Below are positions 1 through 38,673 of a DNA stretch of 64,000 bases, piece after piece. The position numbers were made by a program, and so were the translations under genes. Source of the DNA: Notospermus geniculatus (taxonomy: Eukaryota > Nemertea > Pilidiophora > Heteronemertea > Lineidae); NCBI GenBank assembly GCA_002633025.1, contig NMRB01000054.1, positions 649,335 to 713,334 of the forward strand, given 5' to 3'. Below the pieces are notes generated by a model. The model searched no databases. It was not told where the DNA came from and was given only the letters and a program-made list of their open reading frames with translations. Position 1 is the stretch's first letter. Each line of letters begins with the position of its first letter.

Positions 1-611
1 CCAAAACATCGTCAGGCGGCTCAAGTGGATGGATAGCTCCGTCGGAACTGTAACTATAGGCCTAGTTTGCTAAGAAGATTCGATAATGATGAGATGGCAA
101 GACAAAGTTATGCATTTTGTGACTGAACTTTATTTACTAAAGGTAAAATTTTCATTACAATAGAGCACAGGGACTACTGGCGCTGAAATCAGCCAACGAT
201 CCACCGCCAGGATCTTTACAGGATCGGCGGGCGGGATAAAAATAAAAATAAAATTTTAATTTTTTTTTCATTTTGGCATATTTCAGGGCGGCGGCCCTGA
301 GAACTGTGAAAAAAAGTGATTTTATTTTTTTCTTGTTCCCAGCCTTTTCCCAGGCGGCGGATCCGCGAACCAACTTATAAAAAAAGTCTGGCCTAACCAC
401 GACGATGACAGACGTAATCTGTGGCACATGCTAAACTCACCAACATGTCAGTACCGGTAAGTCAGACTAACACACAACAGACCAATGATCATGTCAGGAT
501 CATCTAGTGACCTGAGATATAACAACTGGCTCATTTTTTGTCTCTGTAAGAGTGGGCATGATGAAAATGACATCGTCATGACGAAGATGAACAGTCTAGA
601 TGACGGCTTAC
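1..611. other. WDR7 intron 15, left edge of window
   Basis: The sequence downstream (on the minus strand) of the last WDR7 exon in the window. It holds an A/T-rich stretch with GGCGG-type inverted pieces around 195-375 that looks like an old mobile-element remnant. No further WDR7 exon could be recognised here. The open frame at 155-427 is low-complexity and not credible as a gene. Confidence 0.5.
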
Positions 612-18621
<18,010 letters not shown>

Positions 18622-18771
18622 GCTGGGGGTACACCTACTCCTTCTTTAAATCATACAATCAGGCCCGCCCACTAGTGACGCGAGTCGTGATGAGTGAATG
18701 CCCAACCTTAACAGTTTTGACATCGAGCTTCTGGTTAGCAGCTAGGCATGGGCCTAGATGAGGAGGGGTAT

Positions 18772-19272
18772 CCAGTCAGAACGTCCCCGGGTCAAAACGT
18801 CCCCGTTTTCATACTACCATAACGTCCCCAGCTCACACGTAGTTATTTTGTGGCCTTGTCCAGGGTTTGTACGCCATAAAAAAGTCATAAAAGGTCATGA
18901 AATTTGAAGAAAAACAATTAGGCCTACAAGGCCTAAAAAAGTCATCAAATTTTGGTAAATGTCGTAGAAATCATTGCTTGTAGCTGAGATAGGAGTGTTT
19001 TTTGTGAGATAACTTTCCAGATATTATTTGACCTAGATTTTGCCGATCGGCGAAGTGTTTTGTCTGTCTGCTTGGTGTGACCAATCAATCTACTCAAACA
19101 GAATAAAATGGGTTTTCAGACCAAGAGATAATTCCTATGCTGAAGAAAATACAATATTATGATTATAAACATATTTAAAGTAACTTGGGGGCTTTTTTTA
19201 CCCGGGGACGTTTTGGTTAACCCGGGGACGTTTTGACTCAGGGACGTTCTGACCTGGGGACGTTTCGACTGG
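18772..19272. mobile_element. non-autonomous TIR element with iterated ACGTCCCC boxes
   Basis: The ends read CCAGTCAGAACGTCCCCGGG and, inverted, CCTGGGGACGTTTCGACTGG. Several extra copies of ACGTCCCC or GGGGACGT lie just inside both ends (three left, four right). The middle is A/T-rich with no transposase. It sits within 300 bases upstream of WDR7 exon 1. The flanks show at most a TA duplication. Confidence 0.75.
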
Positions 19273-21071
19273 TAAGCTGAGGAGGAGGGCTTTGGATGTG
19301 TGTGGGTGTGTACTGAATATGCATAGGCCTAGGCCTACATTTTGCATGCGCTGCTGCACTGCACTGCATGCATGCATGACACCACCACAACTGCCACTTT
19401 CGCGTCCCCTTCACACTCGCAGTTTCAATCTATTCACGACACAAACGGTTACAGTGCGCACTCTTACATTCACTAACAACTGGATTTGGTTTGCCTTGAA
19501 TCTAGAGGCAATAAGTATGATTATTTTCTCTGACATTTCATCAAAGTTGCCTACATTTTCACTTCATCATCATAAACATCATGTGACCGAAGAACACCTG
19601 GAAGTGACAATTACGCGTACAAAATAGTTCGCTGATATCATTGCCTGCATTCAATTTTGTAACATTGTTTTATCAATATTATGACATAATAATCAATAAC
19701 AGACATTTTGAAGTATATGTAATGAAATGTTTGTTGAATATATTGCTACTTTTTTTAATAAGATGAAATGATGGCGTAGTAATATTTTTTTAGTTTTGCA
19801 TGTAAGGCGTTGACATAAACCTTCGGTACTGATTCCAGTTGTACCGGTTGTTTCGTATTGTTTCGGTCCAAAGAATTGAGATAGATTCGGAGGTATAGCA
19901 ATATGATGTTCTATTACTCTGCAGCCATATCAAAGACAAGTTAGGAGGTCATGGTCACCCAGACTCCTGGATACATTAAACGGTGGTGCCATCTACAATG
20001 TCCCACACTAACTATAAAACCTATAATGATATGAAGAACTAGGCCTNGGAGGGGAGGGGGAGGGGACGGAGGGTTTATCCAGGATGCCATCTCAATCTTT
20101 AAATGTGAGAAAGTAAAACAACTCGATCTTTGATTAAACATGAATTTTATTGACATGAATGAAAAAGATGTCAATCTTTCTGAATATGAAATGAAGAAAT
20201 AACACTTTTATAACACCATTCAATATCACATTAATGATCAGCAAGTTGTAGGCCTTCTACGTTCATCTCTAGGTACGTAGTTCTAAGACATTGATAACCC
20301 AGTGGACCCAACATGTAGACATGCAGACAGTAAGGCTGACTTAACATCGAATGACATGCGACACGCAGACGCAAGCGAACAAAGGTTTCATGGGGATGAA
20401 TCCTTTGTGAAGCCATTGTTTGCCTGCGTCGAGTGTTCGTGTCGCGTGTCATCCGATGTAAAAGTCAGCCTAAGATCAGTACGTGTGTGATATGGTCAAG
20501 AGTCAGACATGTGCTGAAGCAACCTTTTCTAAACACATGCAGACTCTCCAATCGAGCTGAGCGAAACATACCTAAGGAAAATATTTGTCCCAATGGAGCA
20601 GAATTGATGAAAGAAGATAATAAACATACTAAATGTAGATCAAGGCCCAAACTGCTCATGCAACCCTTGCCATAAGTACATAGTGATATGGATAATAGGA
20701 ATCTGACACCAATAAGCCACAGATCACTTCCTTCCCAGGCTCAGTGTTCTGAATGTGTGAGAAATGCAGTAATAAAATGTGCAATAAGCAAATCAAGGAA
20801 GACTAAATCATATCATTCCTGATGATGTTACTTTGGTTCTGAATAAATGAGATCAACTCAGTCATATCGGATCCCTAATGAGCTCTAGTTGCGTCGTACA
20901 TATAGGACCCCAAATGAGCATACCCCTACATAACCCCACTCCCCAAGTGAATAGGCCCTATATTTCATATAAATGATGTCACTACCCAAATAAGATGTAG
21001 CCGGCCTACACAAGTTTTATGCTCTTATTATCTGCTGCAGGCAGTTCAACATGTTTCTCGCCAACTTGTTC

Positions 21072-21201
21072 AACCACAGGTTCTTGTGGTTAGGGGACCA
21101 TAGGTCCTTACACACTTTACTGACAAACGCATATAGTATACCTACATTGTCAGTAAAGTGTGTAAGGATCTGTGAGCCCCTAACCACAAGAACCTGTGGT
21201 T
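21072..21201. repeat. hairpin-forming inverted repeat
   Basis: Arms of about 54 bp, starting AACCACAGGTTCTTGTGGTT at the left and ending with its reverse complement at 21201, around a loop of about 22 bases. A few mismatches. Inside the left arm, AACCACAG-GTTC-TTGTGGTT is a smaller near-palindrome. Confidence 0.85.
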
Positions 21202-21448
21202 TAGCTTGCAACATAGAAAACTGAACATGATTCCATGATGTTAGAAAAACTCGGGATACCACACCGACATAATGCACATACCACACCAATTAACCCGTAT
21301 TCAGTGGTATAAACAATGTCACAACTAAATATTCCATACATGAATCTGTTTAGCATTTGATATGAGATACATGTATTACAACTTGTCTCAAACTCAAGAA
21401 TTCAGGTTTCCTAGAAATACATGTACATGAAGAAAGAAGAGACAGATT

Positions 21449-21605
21449 CAGGGGCGGATCCAGGTTTTGGGAAAAGAGGGGCACCCTGTAATAAGACCAT
21501 TGAAATTTGTGCCAAGTTCCAGAATTCCAGTCGATTTTACAGATTTGTTAGTCAAAATGGGGGGGGGGGGAGCAGTGCCAGGTGCACCCCCTGGATCTGC
21601 CCCTG
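21449..21605. mobile_element. short hAT-like MITE
   Basis: 157 bp with inverted ends CAGGGGCGGATCCAGG and CCTGGATCTGCCCCTG, flanked by direct repeats AGATT (21444-21448 and 21606-21610). It has no coding capacity and contains a G tract. The family assignment rests only on the terminal sequence. Confidence 0.75.
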
Positions 21606-24020
21606 AGATTGGGAAAAACATTTTTGAATCTATACCGGTAAGTTCTTTATACATGTAGAGGAGATTAGTCATGCAAATTACATGAAGTCTTTTATTACTT
21701 TTGAGACATGCTGTAAAATATAGAAATACCTCACATTACACATTTGACTTGAGCATAACTTAATACAAACAATCTTGGGTGTTATACATGCACAGGAACA
21801 AAATTAGCACAAAGAGATGACTTAAATAGCTCAACAAACACTAACTCGTGATTTGAAACAAGACTGCTTCGTCACCAAATGACTAAAAGAAACCACACCA
21901 CCCAAATACACAGAAACGGATACCTTTACACTTTCATCCTTAGAGACAGTCGTCAGATGGATCAAAAGGGAAAGGTATGCTATACAATCCACAGAAAGAA
22001 GTGTGTCAGTTATTTGCTCCATCAAATCGATATTGCACAATAGCTTAAAGCCTAGGTGAGTCTAGTGAGCATTTTCTCAATCATTCTCATAGTTCACATT
22101 TAATATTTGCAAAAATACAACATTATTTATACACAAAACATATAGTTCATAAATTCATTACCATTCATTGACAGAATTACTTTATGTTTCAAACATGCAA
22201 ACTTGAAAATTATTTACCATTTTTCATAAAACATAAAATTCTTAAAAGCGAGGCCATATTTGTTCTAACCATTGATGCATCATGAAGACCCCCCCCCACC
22301 AGATTTCAGGTTAACATGTCACTAGCTGAGGAACATGACCTAATCGTACCCCAGAGAGCATCAAGGCCAATGTTCGAAAATTCGCTGTTTAGCAACTCTT
22401 TAGGAAACTAGAAGGTGCATAAAAACTCCCTGCAAAATATATCATCAATATGTCATTAACTATACTCGCACATTTACTACAGCCAGGGATGGTGTAAAAA
22501 TATCAACATTCATGATGTTACCGGCAAACGAGAATGTCTAGAAATCTACCAGCATACAATGTACATTGTATGTGTCTTGAGAAGTCTTCAACACAGTTAC
22601 TATCATCAGCCCCAAATGCCGAACAGATTAAGCCCCACAATGAAGAAAAGGCTTTCAACATCTACATGTATACCACCAGTACATGAAGCTCATCTTGTGG
22701 GTGTCAGCTTGGTACACCAGGAACTGCACTGTATCGGTGCCTACTACCTCTAAGATCGTGGGTTCAAATCCCTGATCGGGGGTTAAGCTGTGGTGAGTTG
22801 ACAAGCATATGGCAATGCACAGCATTGAAAATGTCCAACATTATAACAACACATACATATGTACAGAGGTCACAACATCAACACCTGAAAAAACTGTGGA
22901 AGAAAGCTGATGTACCGAGTTTTATAACTCAAGGCTGCATTTTGTGATTATCTAGGACACTTTGAATGAAATCCCAGGTGCCCAAATGATCCAAAATCGA
23001 TCAAGTGTTCTGCTAGAATATCAAGCCAGGTTTTGCGTGTCAGTAGGAATGGTATCTGTCCACAGCGATCAGGGCAATTTTTAACAAGCAGACATCTAGC
23101 CCTCGCCACTTTAGCACACCAAAACATTGAATCTGATTTGAAAAGTTTTGTCTGTACATCAGATAAAAAAGTCACAATTCACATTTCATCCCTAATTATA
23201 TATTTATGCTGCCTACAGCAATAAGCTCACAACTCCAAAAGCTCGTGAATGTCTCTCAACTCTCAATACTGAAGGGACTGAGCCTAAACACGCGGTGCTT
23301 TCAAGCAATGCATAAAAATCTTCCAGCAATGCACGTGTTCATAGAGGTACATGAAGAAGTGGTTTCTAGATGTAAGTGGGAGAGTCCAAGAAAGCACCTG
23401 TCCTCCTCCCCATCCTTCACAATAGGCGACTTTCACAGATGATTATCTGTTGGGAGGTGGGTTACGGAATTGTTTTGACTAGAACTCTAAGATTGATTAC
23501 ACAGATTCCACTGTTCATTTGAGGTAGGCCTACATAGCATAGCACACCAATATATTATTGATTATGGATTGACACTGGTATTGACTGTGATTGGGAGCAG
23601 TGTCACTGGTTGTGACCAACCACTAAGATCAGGGGTGATGGCCAGTCAGACCATACCATGTTGTCTTCCTTATTTCATGATGTCCTGCAACCTCTGACCC
23701 CCCTGACCAGATGTAGGTCACAACCAGCATTGCTTCAGTCCATTTCTCATCCTGAAAATGCGTGCAAACGTCGATGTAGAATGCATCTTCATCTCCAACT
23801 GCACTTTATCACAACTGCCTGGAGGCAATCTTGATTCTATTACATGTACGGTATAAGAGGGAATTATGACTTAACACAGGTAAATGCTCTTACTACAGTT
23901 TGAGGCCATGGAAATAGTTTATAAGGTGATTCTGTAAGCTTTCCCCACAGAGTACGCCATCTCACTATGTATGGTCACTTGATTCAAGCTCCTCACCAAA
24001 GTTTTACGACATTATTCAGG

Positions 24021-32781
<8,761 letters not shown>

Positions 32782-33199
32782 TGTTGATTTTTCATAAACG
32801 ACACAGCAAGGTCGGATTAATTACTCTCATAAAGACGATATAGCAGAGTATTTATGAGCTCCTGTTTGTTACTTCACTTCGCCATTTTGTACAGTGTAGG
32901 CTTAGCAGAGTGCATGCGCACTTGATGTAAACAAACGGTTAGTTAGAAAATGTGGATTTACAACCTGCGCATCGGAACACCCGTTCACTGAACTACCAAC
33001 CGCGTACTGGAGAACACACTTACTGTCCAATCAACAAGCACGATTTCCTTTAACAGATAGATGATTGGTCAATGAGGTGGTACTTCAGCGTGCGGATACG
33101 CCAGTTTGCAGGTGGCGTTTCTCACCTTCCCCGTCAAACACACTCCACATTCCGTCGTCCACCCGTGTCGGATTCCGTATTTTTACCCAACTGAGAAAG
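32782..33199. promoter_or_regulatory. divergent promoter region of PHAF1 and MRPL38
   Basis: Only 418 bases separate the two start codons. The region has no clear TATA box. GCCATTTT at about 32880 (AAAATGGC on minus) and AAGATGGCGCAG at the MRPL38 start resemble YY1 sites, which are common at TATA-less housekeeping promoters. Use as a shared bidirectional promoter is inference from spacing. Confidence 0.6.
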
Positions 33200-36100
33200 A
33201 TGGCGCAGGGAGTCGTCACGACATTTTGTCGACGATTCCCGCATTTCCAAACAAAGTTCAATTTTAAACGCATATTATCGTCCCCAAAATTCGTGCAACC
33301 AAGTCGATCAAGGTCTTGGGATCAGCAGCTTGCACAAGATCTTTGGCTAAAACCAGATGAAGCCAGGTCATTAGCTGATATCAAGGAAGGTTGGTTTTGT
33401 CCGAGAATAGAACAGTCTGCGCACGCATGGCCCCTGTGTAAATTGTACAGTGGAAGTACGATTGTCGGATGCCCTTGAGTGTTGAGGGGCCCGGCCTGCA
33501 CTGCAGTTAGATCAATGATGAGGTCTGACTGCTGAATTGGAGTGCGCGTTGCTAAAGACCTCGGCATCCTGATAACTATCCTGCTGACCCAGACCTGTCC
33601 AGACCCCCGGGGTTCCAGTGCCGCTATATTCACTTCTAAATTTCTGGGTGCCGCCTAAGTATGTTGTGTGATACGACCACCAGACGGCAACTTTGATGGC
33701 CTGGGGGGGCCAAAATTTTCTAGTGTAGGGCGAACGTGGAAGGGGGTCTGGGGGCACTCCCCCAGAAAAATTTGAAAATTTAAGTGCTTTTAGATGCATT
33801 TTCCTGGCATCTGAGAGCAAAATACTTGAATTTAGAATTGGGTGCCACCAAATTGCGTTTTGGTGCCGCAGAGATCCCCTTAAAAGCTTCCAAAGTGCCG
33901 CATGCGGCACTCTGTTCATTTTTCCTTGGTGCCGCCAAAATATTTTTAGGTGCCGCCGGCGGCTCTTGGTGCCGCGTTTGGACATGGCTGTGACCACGCC
34001 CATCCCATCCATGCCGACAACACTTGAACATGCAACAACAAAAAGAGGCGACAATCCGACATGCTCTCTTGAATTGAACGTAATGACGATTGACGTGATC
34101 TTGTGTTTTTTGTGATGTGGAAATAAGTTGAAATTCAGATGTGATGATGGTGAACTTTTTATCATTTCAGAATTAGACTTCAAAGATCCGGAAGTGTATG
34201 AATCTGTGGACATAAGCCTTCCTGCGGAATCAAGACAGCTAAAGAAGAAATCTGCACGCCATAAAATTCTGGAAAAGATCAGGAACAACAAATCATTAGA
34301 ACAAGCTGCTCGTCTTCGCAAATGCAAGTTTCTAGTACCATGGGATGGAGGAATAGACGATATTCCTCCAAAAGAGGGTGTCAGCGTCATGACGTCCCGC
34401 ACGTCATTCATGATGTTTTGAGGCGAGACGAAAAAAAATCAGATTGTGTCACGACGTCATGATCGCTGAAAACAACCGGTTTTTTTTGAGTCACGTCATG
34501 CGTTCAGAAATGACGTGCGGGACATCATGACGCTACCCCCGTAAGGTGCTGCGCTCTTTTGGAGTGATAGAGTCTATTAGACTTATAATTCATCCATGCT
34601 AGCAACTGAATCTTTCCGATAGATCAACAAGTCTTGTTCATTGTTAGGTTTGGTCACTAATCAAGTCAGCTGTTTGTATCTTATGCAGAACCAGGAATGC
34701 AAAATATGTCAGCAATTCAATGTTTTCTGAAGAATCAGTTTCTTTCTTTTCAGTGCATATTCCCCTCAATGCTGTAAAACAGGATTGGTATGATGAAAAT
34801 TGGCCGACACACGTTCACTCAATAGCAGAGCATTATGGGATTTTCCAGGATTTGTTTGGACATGCTTACTTCTACCCAAGGGTTCAGTTAGAAATCTGTT
34901 ATGATTATGATGATGAGCTGGTTACCCCAGTCCACAGAGGGAATGAAATTTTGCCATCTGAAGTAAGTTAAAGGTTAAGCAAATGCCTAGGTTGGTTTTC
35001 AGAATCTGATACATTGACATTCTATGAAAGTGAGGTTCTGTAAAAATTTGTTTTTATCGTTGGTCTTGACCGTCTTTTCATGCCTCCATTCTGTTTCTTA
35101 GGCTGCTGGAGTGCCTCATGTTTCATACACAGCACCTGAGGAGACCCTATGGACACTGGCCCTGACCTGCCCTGATGAACATTTTACAGAGCAGGACAAA
35201 GAATATCTCCATTGGCTGATGTGAGTAGATGTCTAAAAATACATGCCAATTCCACCCATATGGTTAGATTTTCATTACAATGGTGATTGCCGTAATCCAA
35301 CAAGATTTTTTGCATTCATTTTTCAGAGGAAACATCCCAGGAAGTGATCTCACCAAGGGAGATCTTTTGTGTGACTATCTGCCACCATTTCCACCAAAAG
35401 GGACTGGCCGTCATAGATATGTGTTTATTCTGTACAAGCAAGATAAACATGTAGATTATAGTCATGAAAAGAGGCCTGACAACTGGTATGCAACTATGTA
35501 CATTTGTACTTGAATTGCTTCTCATATGAACAATGCAGAGACTGTTACCGTAGATCTTAAACTTTATGTCATTGTTGAGGGCATGTTTCACTAGACTTCC
35601 TGATCTCATTTGTGATGCCTGTTTTCTTCAGTACTGATTTGCAAGAGAGAACATTCAGCACATACGAGTTTTACAAAGAACACCAAGATTACATCACACC
35701 TGCTGGGTTAGCATTCTTCCAGAGTGAATATGATGATTCAGTACAAACGACATTTCATCATGTTCTAAGTAAGTATTCCCAGTCCTACTCAGGTACATCA
35801 TTTTGCATGTAAATTTTCCATCATTCTGACTGAAGAAGGTATGTTTCAGTTGAAGTCTCCTGGCCTGTCTTGTGTGAAGTTACAGCTCATCCGGTTTTGT
35901 CTCCTTTCTTGTAGACATGAGGGAACCTGTCTTTGAGTATGACTACCCACCTGATTATCACCCACGGCAGAAAAGATTCCCACACAAAAAACCTTTTAAT
36001 CTGTAAGTACTGAAAGAGACATAGATTTACATGTCCTAGTTTGTGATGTTCGCCAGGTAAGTCGTGTCTTTCTGACATGTACCATGCTTCATCTATCATG

Positions 36101-36350
36101 ATCTTCCTCAAAACTTGTTCAGGATCAGTCTTGTGTTCTTTCTCTGAGCACCCGTTTCATTCCTATTTCACTGCTGTTTGATTTGACTCATTTTACTTCC
36201 AGATATCTCGAGAGATACCGAGACAAGAAAGAAATTGCTGAAGAAGTGTTGAAAGAACGTTTACAAATGATCTCTCCATTTGAAGAACTGCCCAAACAAC
36301 CCAAATATCCTGATGTTTTCTTAATAGACAAAGATAAACCACAGTGGTGA
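33200..36350 (+). CDS. MRPL38: mitochondrial large ribosomal subunit protein mL38
   Basis: A mitoribosomal large-subunit protein built on a PEBP-like fold. Exons: 33200-33389, 34171-34323, 34754-34962, 35102-35220, 35327-35485, 35632-35768, 35915-36002, 36203-36350; phases agree and give 400 aa (human 380). The N-terminus [20 protein letters not shown], rich in Arg/Lys/Phe and free of acidic residues, fits a mitochondrial presequence. Family blocks are [66 protein letters not shown] and [20 protein letters not shown]. Intron 2 appears to use a GC-AG donor (T|GCAAGT at 34324), the only choice found that keeps the frame and the family spacing RLRK-LHIPLNAV. An ATTAAA signal is at 36840. Confidence 0.95.
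33650..33990. repeat. mobile-element remnant in MRPL38 intron 1
   Basis: It contains GGTCTGGGGGCACTCCCCCA near 33746 and TTCCTGGCATCT near 33800, both also found, slightly altered, inside the element at 41891-42341, and several copies of GGTGCCGC. Boundaries are unclear. Confidence 0.5.
34372..34556. repeat. foldback element in MRPL38 intron 2
   Basis: AGCGTCATGACGTCCCGCAC (from 34383) is answered by GTGCGGGACATCATGACGCT near 34516-34535, and the outer CAAAAGAG is answered by CTCTTTTG. The arms are rich in ACGTCA. It begins about 50 bases after the GC donor of intron 2. Confidence 0.75.
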
Positions 36351-37757
36351 GGAAACTTGTGGAGCACCAACGGCGAAGAAGAGAGGGAAAATACAAGGAT
36401 CTACCCAAGTAGAGCTTAGAAACTCAAGGCTTGCCAAAGTTCAGTGGTGTGGTATTTATTTACCGATACCATGAATCAGTGGGGAGGCATAGCAGTGTGA
36501 TGCCTCTGGAGGAGGAGCTCTAGAGTGACATGGCTGTCACAATTTAAATGGGCCTACAATCATTCATTCATTCAGGTGGATGACTTTATCGTTTGTGAGC
36601 CAGTCATGATGAAGCATGTTTTCTGTCTTCCATAAAACTTGTAAAAGGAGCCGACCAGAAAGACAGGGAGAGGCTGCCTTTATCATGTTTATTTGGGGTT
36701 CCTGACTGATGAGAAGACTCTACCAGATCCGGCTAAAGGACTTTTGTTATCTGCCCGTTCTGATCCATTTATATTGTGCTATTGTATAAGGTGATAGTCT
36801 ACTTGTGCTGGAAGTGATGTATATTGTCATGAGGTCCTCATTAAAGATGATGATCTTGTAAAACTACTTGTTTATTGCTCAGTCGTCCTTTTAACAGGGC
36901 TTCTTGTCCTTTGTATGTGGGCCAGGATGTGACAGAAGTCTTGTCCGTTGCACGTGGTTGCATGTGGGCCAGGATGTGACGGGGCTTCTTGTCCTTTGCG
37001 TGTGGGCCAGGATGTGACGGGGCTTCTTGTCCTTTGCATGTGGGCCATGATGTGATGGGGCTTCTTGTCCTTAGGAAACTTGTGGAGCACCAACGGCGAA
37101 GAAGAGAGGGAAAATACAAGGATCTACCCAAGTAGAGCTTAGAAACTCAAGGCTTGCCAAAGTTCGGGGGTGTGGTATTCATTTACCGGTACCATGAATC
37201 AGTGGGGAGGCATAGCAATGTGATGCCTCTGGAGGAGGAGCTCTAGAGTGACATGGCTGTCACAATTTGAATGGGCCTACAATCATTCATTGAATCAGGT
37301 GGATGACTTTATCGTTTGTTGGCCAGTCATGATGAAGCATGTTTCATGTCTTCCAAAAAACTTGTAAAAGGAGCCGACCAGAAAGACAGGGAGAGGCTGC
37401 CTTTATCATGTTTATTTGGGGTTCGTGACTGATGAGAAGACTACCAGATCCGGCTAAAGGACTTTTGTTATGTGCCCATTCTTATCCATTTATATTGTGC
37501 TATTGTAAGGTGATAGTCTACTTGTGCTGGAAGTGATGTATATTGTCATGATGTCCTCATTAAAGATGATGATCTTGTAAAACTACTTGTTTATTGCTCA
37601 GTTGTCCTTTGCATGTGGGCCAGGATGTGACAGAAGTCTTGTCCTTTGCACGTGGGCCAGGATGTGACGGGGCTTCTTGTCCTTTGCGTGTGGGCCAGGA
37701 TGTGACGGGGCTTCTTGTCCTTTGCATGTGGGCCAGGATGTGACAGGAAGTTTTGTT
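36351..37757. repeat. tandem duplication of MRPL38 3' flank with 38-bp minisatellite
   Basis: A unit of about 720 bases, from GGAAACTTGTGGAGCACC at 36351, repeats at 37074. Each unit ends with copies of a 38-bp minisatellite (GCTTCTTGTCCTTTGCGTGT plus GGGCCAGGATGTGACGGG): about four to five at 36890-37073 and four at 37600-37757. The first unit holds the MRPL38 3' UTR; ATTAAA near the end of both units gives two potential poly(A) sites. Confidence 0.9.
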
Positions 37758-38227
37758 CTTGGCGGATCACATGGTGACAACTTAGCATTCAGTTCAATAA
37801 TAAATTTAATAATACACAACATACTGATACAGACTTGTACAAACATTCTAGAAGGTTGGTTCCATTTGCTTTGTTTAACCATTGAGTGGAGGAAAAGCTC
37901 ACAATATTGTTTGAACATCAATGGATTTGACAACAGAATTATCAATTCATGGACACTTTGCTCAACAATTCAAACAATTTGACATGTTTTACTCCTTTTG
38001 AATCTCTCCTTGAAGCAGAACAATCATACGGAATGATGCAATGTGCTTTCTTAAGTTAAACTGTCAAACTAGCAAGTCCAAAATATGGTCCTCCAGTTCA
38101 ATAATCTACAAGGTTACAAAATGTAAACATACTTTCACAAACTAATCAGAGTATGATATACAAAATGTACTCCAGGGAAATCGAGCAAGACCACCCTATA
38201 TTTAGTGTTGTATCAATTGCCCTTGTA
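37758..38227. other. convergent 3' region between MRPL38 and CEBPG
   Basis: A/T-rich sequence downstream of both genes, which converge here. It presumably holds the CEBPG 3' UTR on minus. No other feature seen. Confidence 0.5.
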
Positions 38228-38614
38228 TCATGAAGGATTTGTTTGGCGAGGGGCTGAATATTCATGATCGTTCTGTACAGCGATCGTATTCACCTGAGCC
38301 TGATCGGCTGTTGTAGTCTGTGGAGGGCCTGCAGCAGGGGCATCCCGTGCATGCTGCAGAAAAAGGTCCTTCAAAATCGTCAATTCTTTGGAGAGAATCT
38401 CCACCTTCTGTTCAAGGTGGGAGTTTTCCTGACGAAGTTCGTTAAGTTTGTTGTTTGTTTCTTTGGCTTTCTGGCGACTCTTATCACGACTTTTCCGCAC
38501 AGCGATATTATTTCTTTCCCTCCTGGCTTTGTACTCGTCACTTTCTTTATCTAATCGTCGTTTCTTCTTCGTACTTGGTTCGCCCTCTTTTGGTTTTGGT
38601 GGCATTTTCATCAA
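38228..38614 (-). CDS. CEBPG: C/EBP gamma-like bZIP transcription factor
   Basis: A 128-aa bZIP protein in one coding exon. Basic region around residues 22-48 with the C/EBP signature NNIAVRKSR (35-43), then a zipper with leucines at 60, 67, 74 and 81 and the C/EBP-type ending ELTILKDLFLQHA. Like vertebrate C/EBP-gamma (150 aa) it lacks the N-terminal activation domain and has KDLFL after the zipper, so it probably acts as a dimer partner. The first ATG of MMKMPPKPKEGEPSTKKKRR is used; M2 and M4 are alternatives. A 3' splice site at 38675/38674 upstream of the ATG indicates a non-coding 5' exon. The canonical C/EBP lies head to head 1.6 kb away. Confidence 0.93.
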   Translation of the reverse strand: MMKMPPKPKEGEPSTKKKRRLDKESDEYKARRERNNIAVRKSRDKSRQKAKETNNKLNELRQENSHLEQKVEILSKELTILKDLFLQHARDAPAAGPPQTTTADQAQVNTIAVQNDHEYSAPRQTNPS

Positions 38615-38673
38615 TTCTTGTTGTTGGTGAGATTTGTCGAAATAAGTGGTGAAAGGCGACAGTTTATGGACAC

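Larger units (their letters stand above)
19273..24020. other. intergenic region between PHAF1 3' end and WDR7 5' end
   Basis: No gene could be supported. It contains a hairpin (21072-21201), a small TIR element (21449-21605), a B-box-bearing tRNA-like fragment near 22690-22790 (GGGTTCAAATCCC at about 22751), a C tract near 22289 and an ambiguous base at 20047. The 3' part should include the PHAF1 3' UTR; no clear poly(A) signal was identified. Confidence 0.6.

Noticed and set aside
155-427. Open frame of 90 codons on minus at the left edge
   Set aside because: Low-complexity Lys/Phe/Tyr-rich product from an A/T-rich repeat, with no family resemblance, inside WDR7 intron 15.
33512-34411. 299-codon open frame on minus
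   Set aside because: Antisense to MRPL38 exon 2 and spans a mobile-element remnant and intron. The product resembles no known family and has repeat-derived Gly/Pro stretches. Only unusual for its length.
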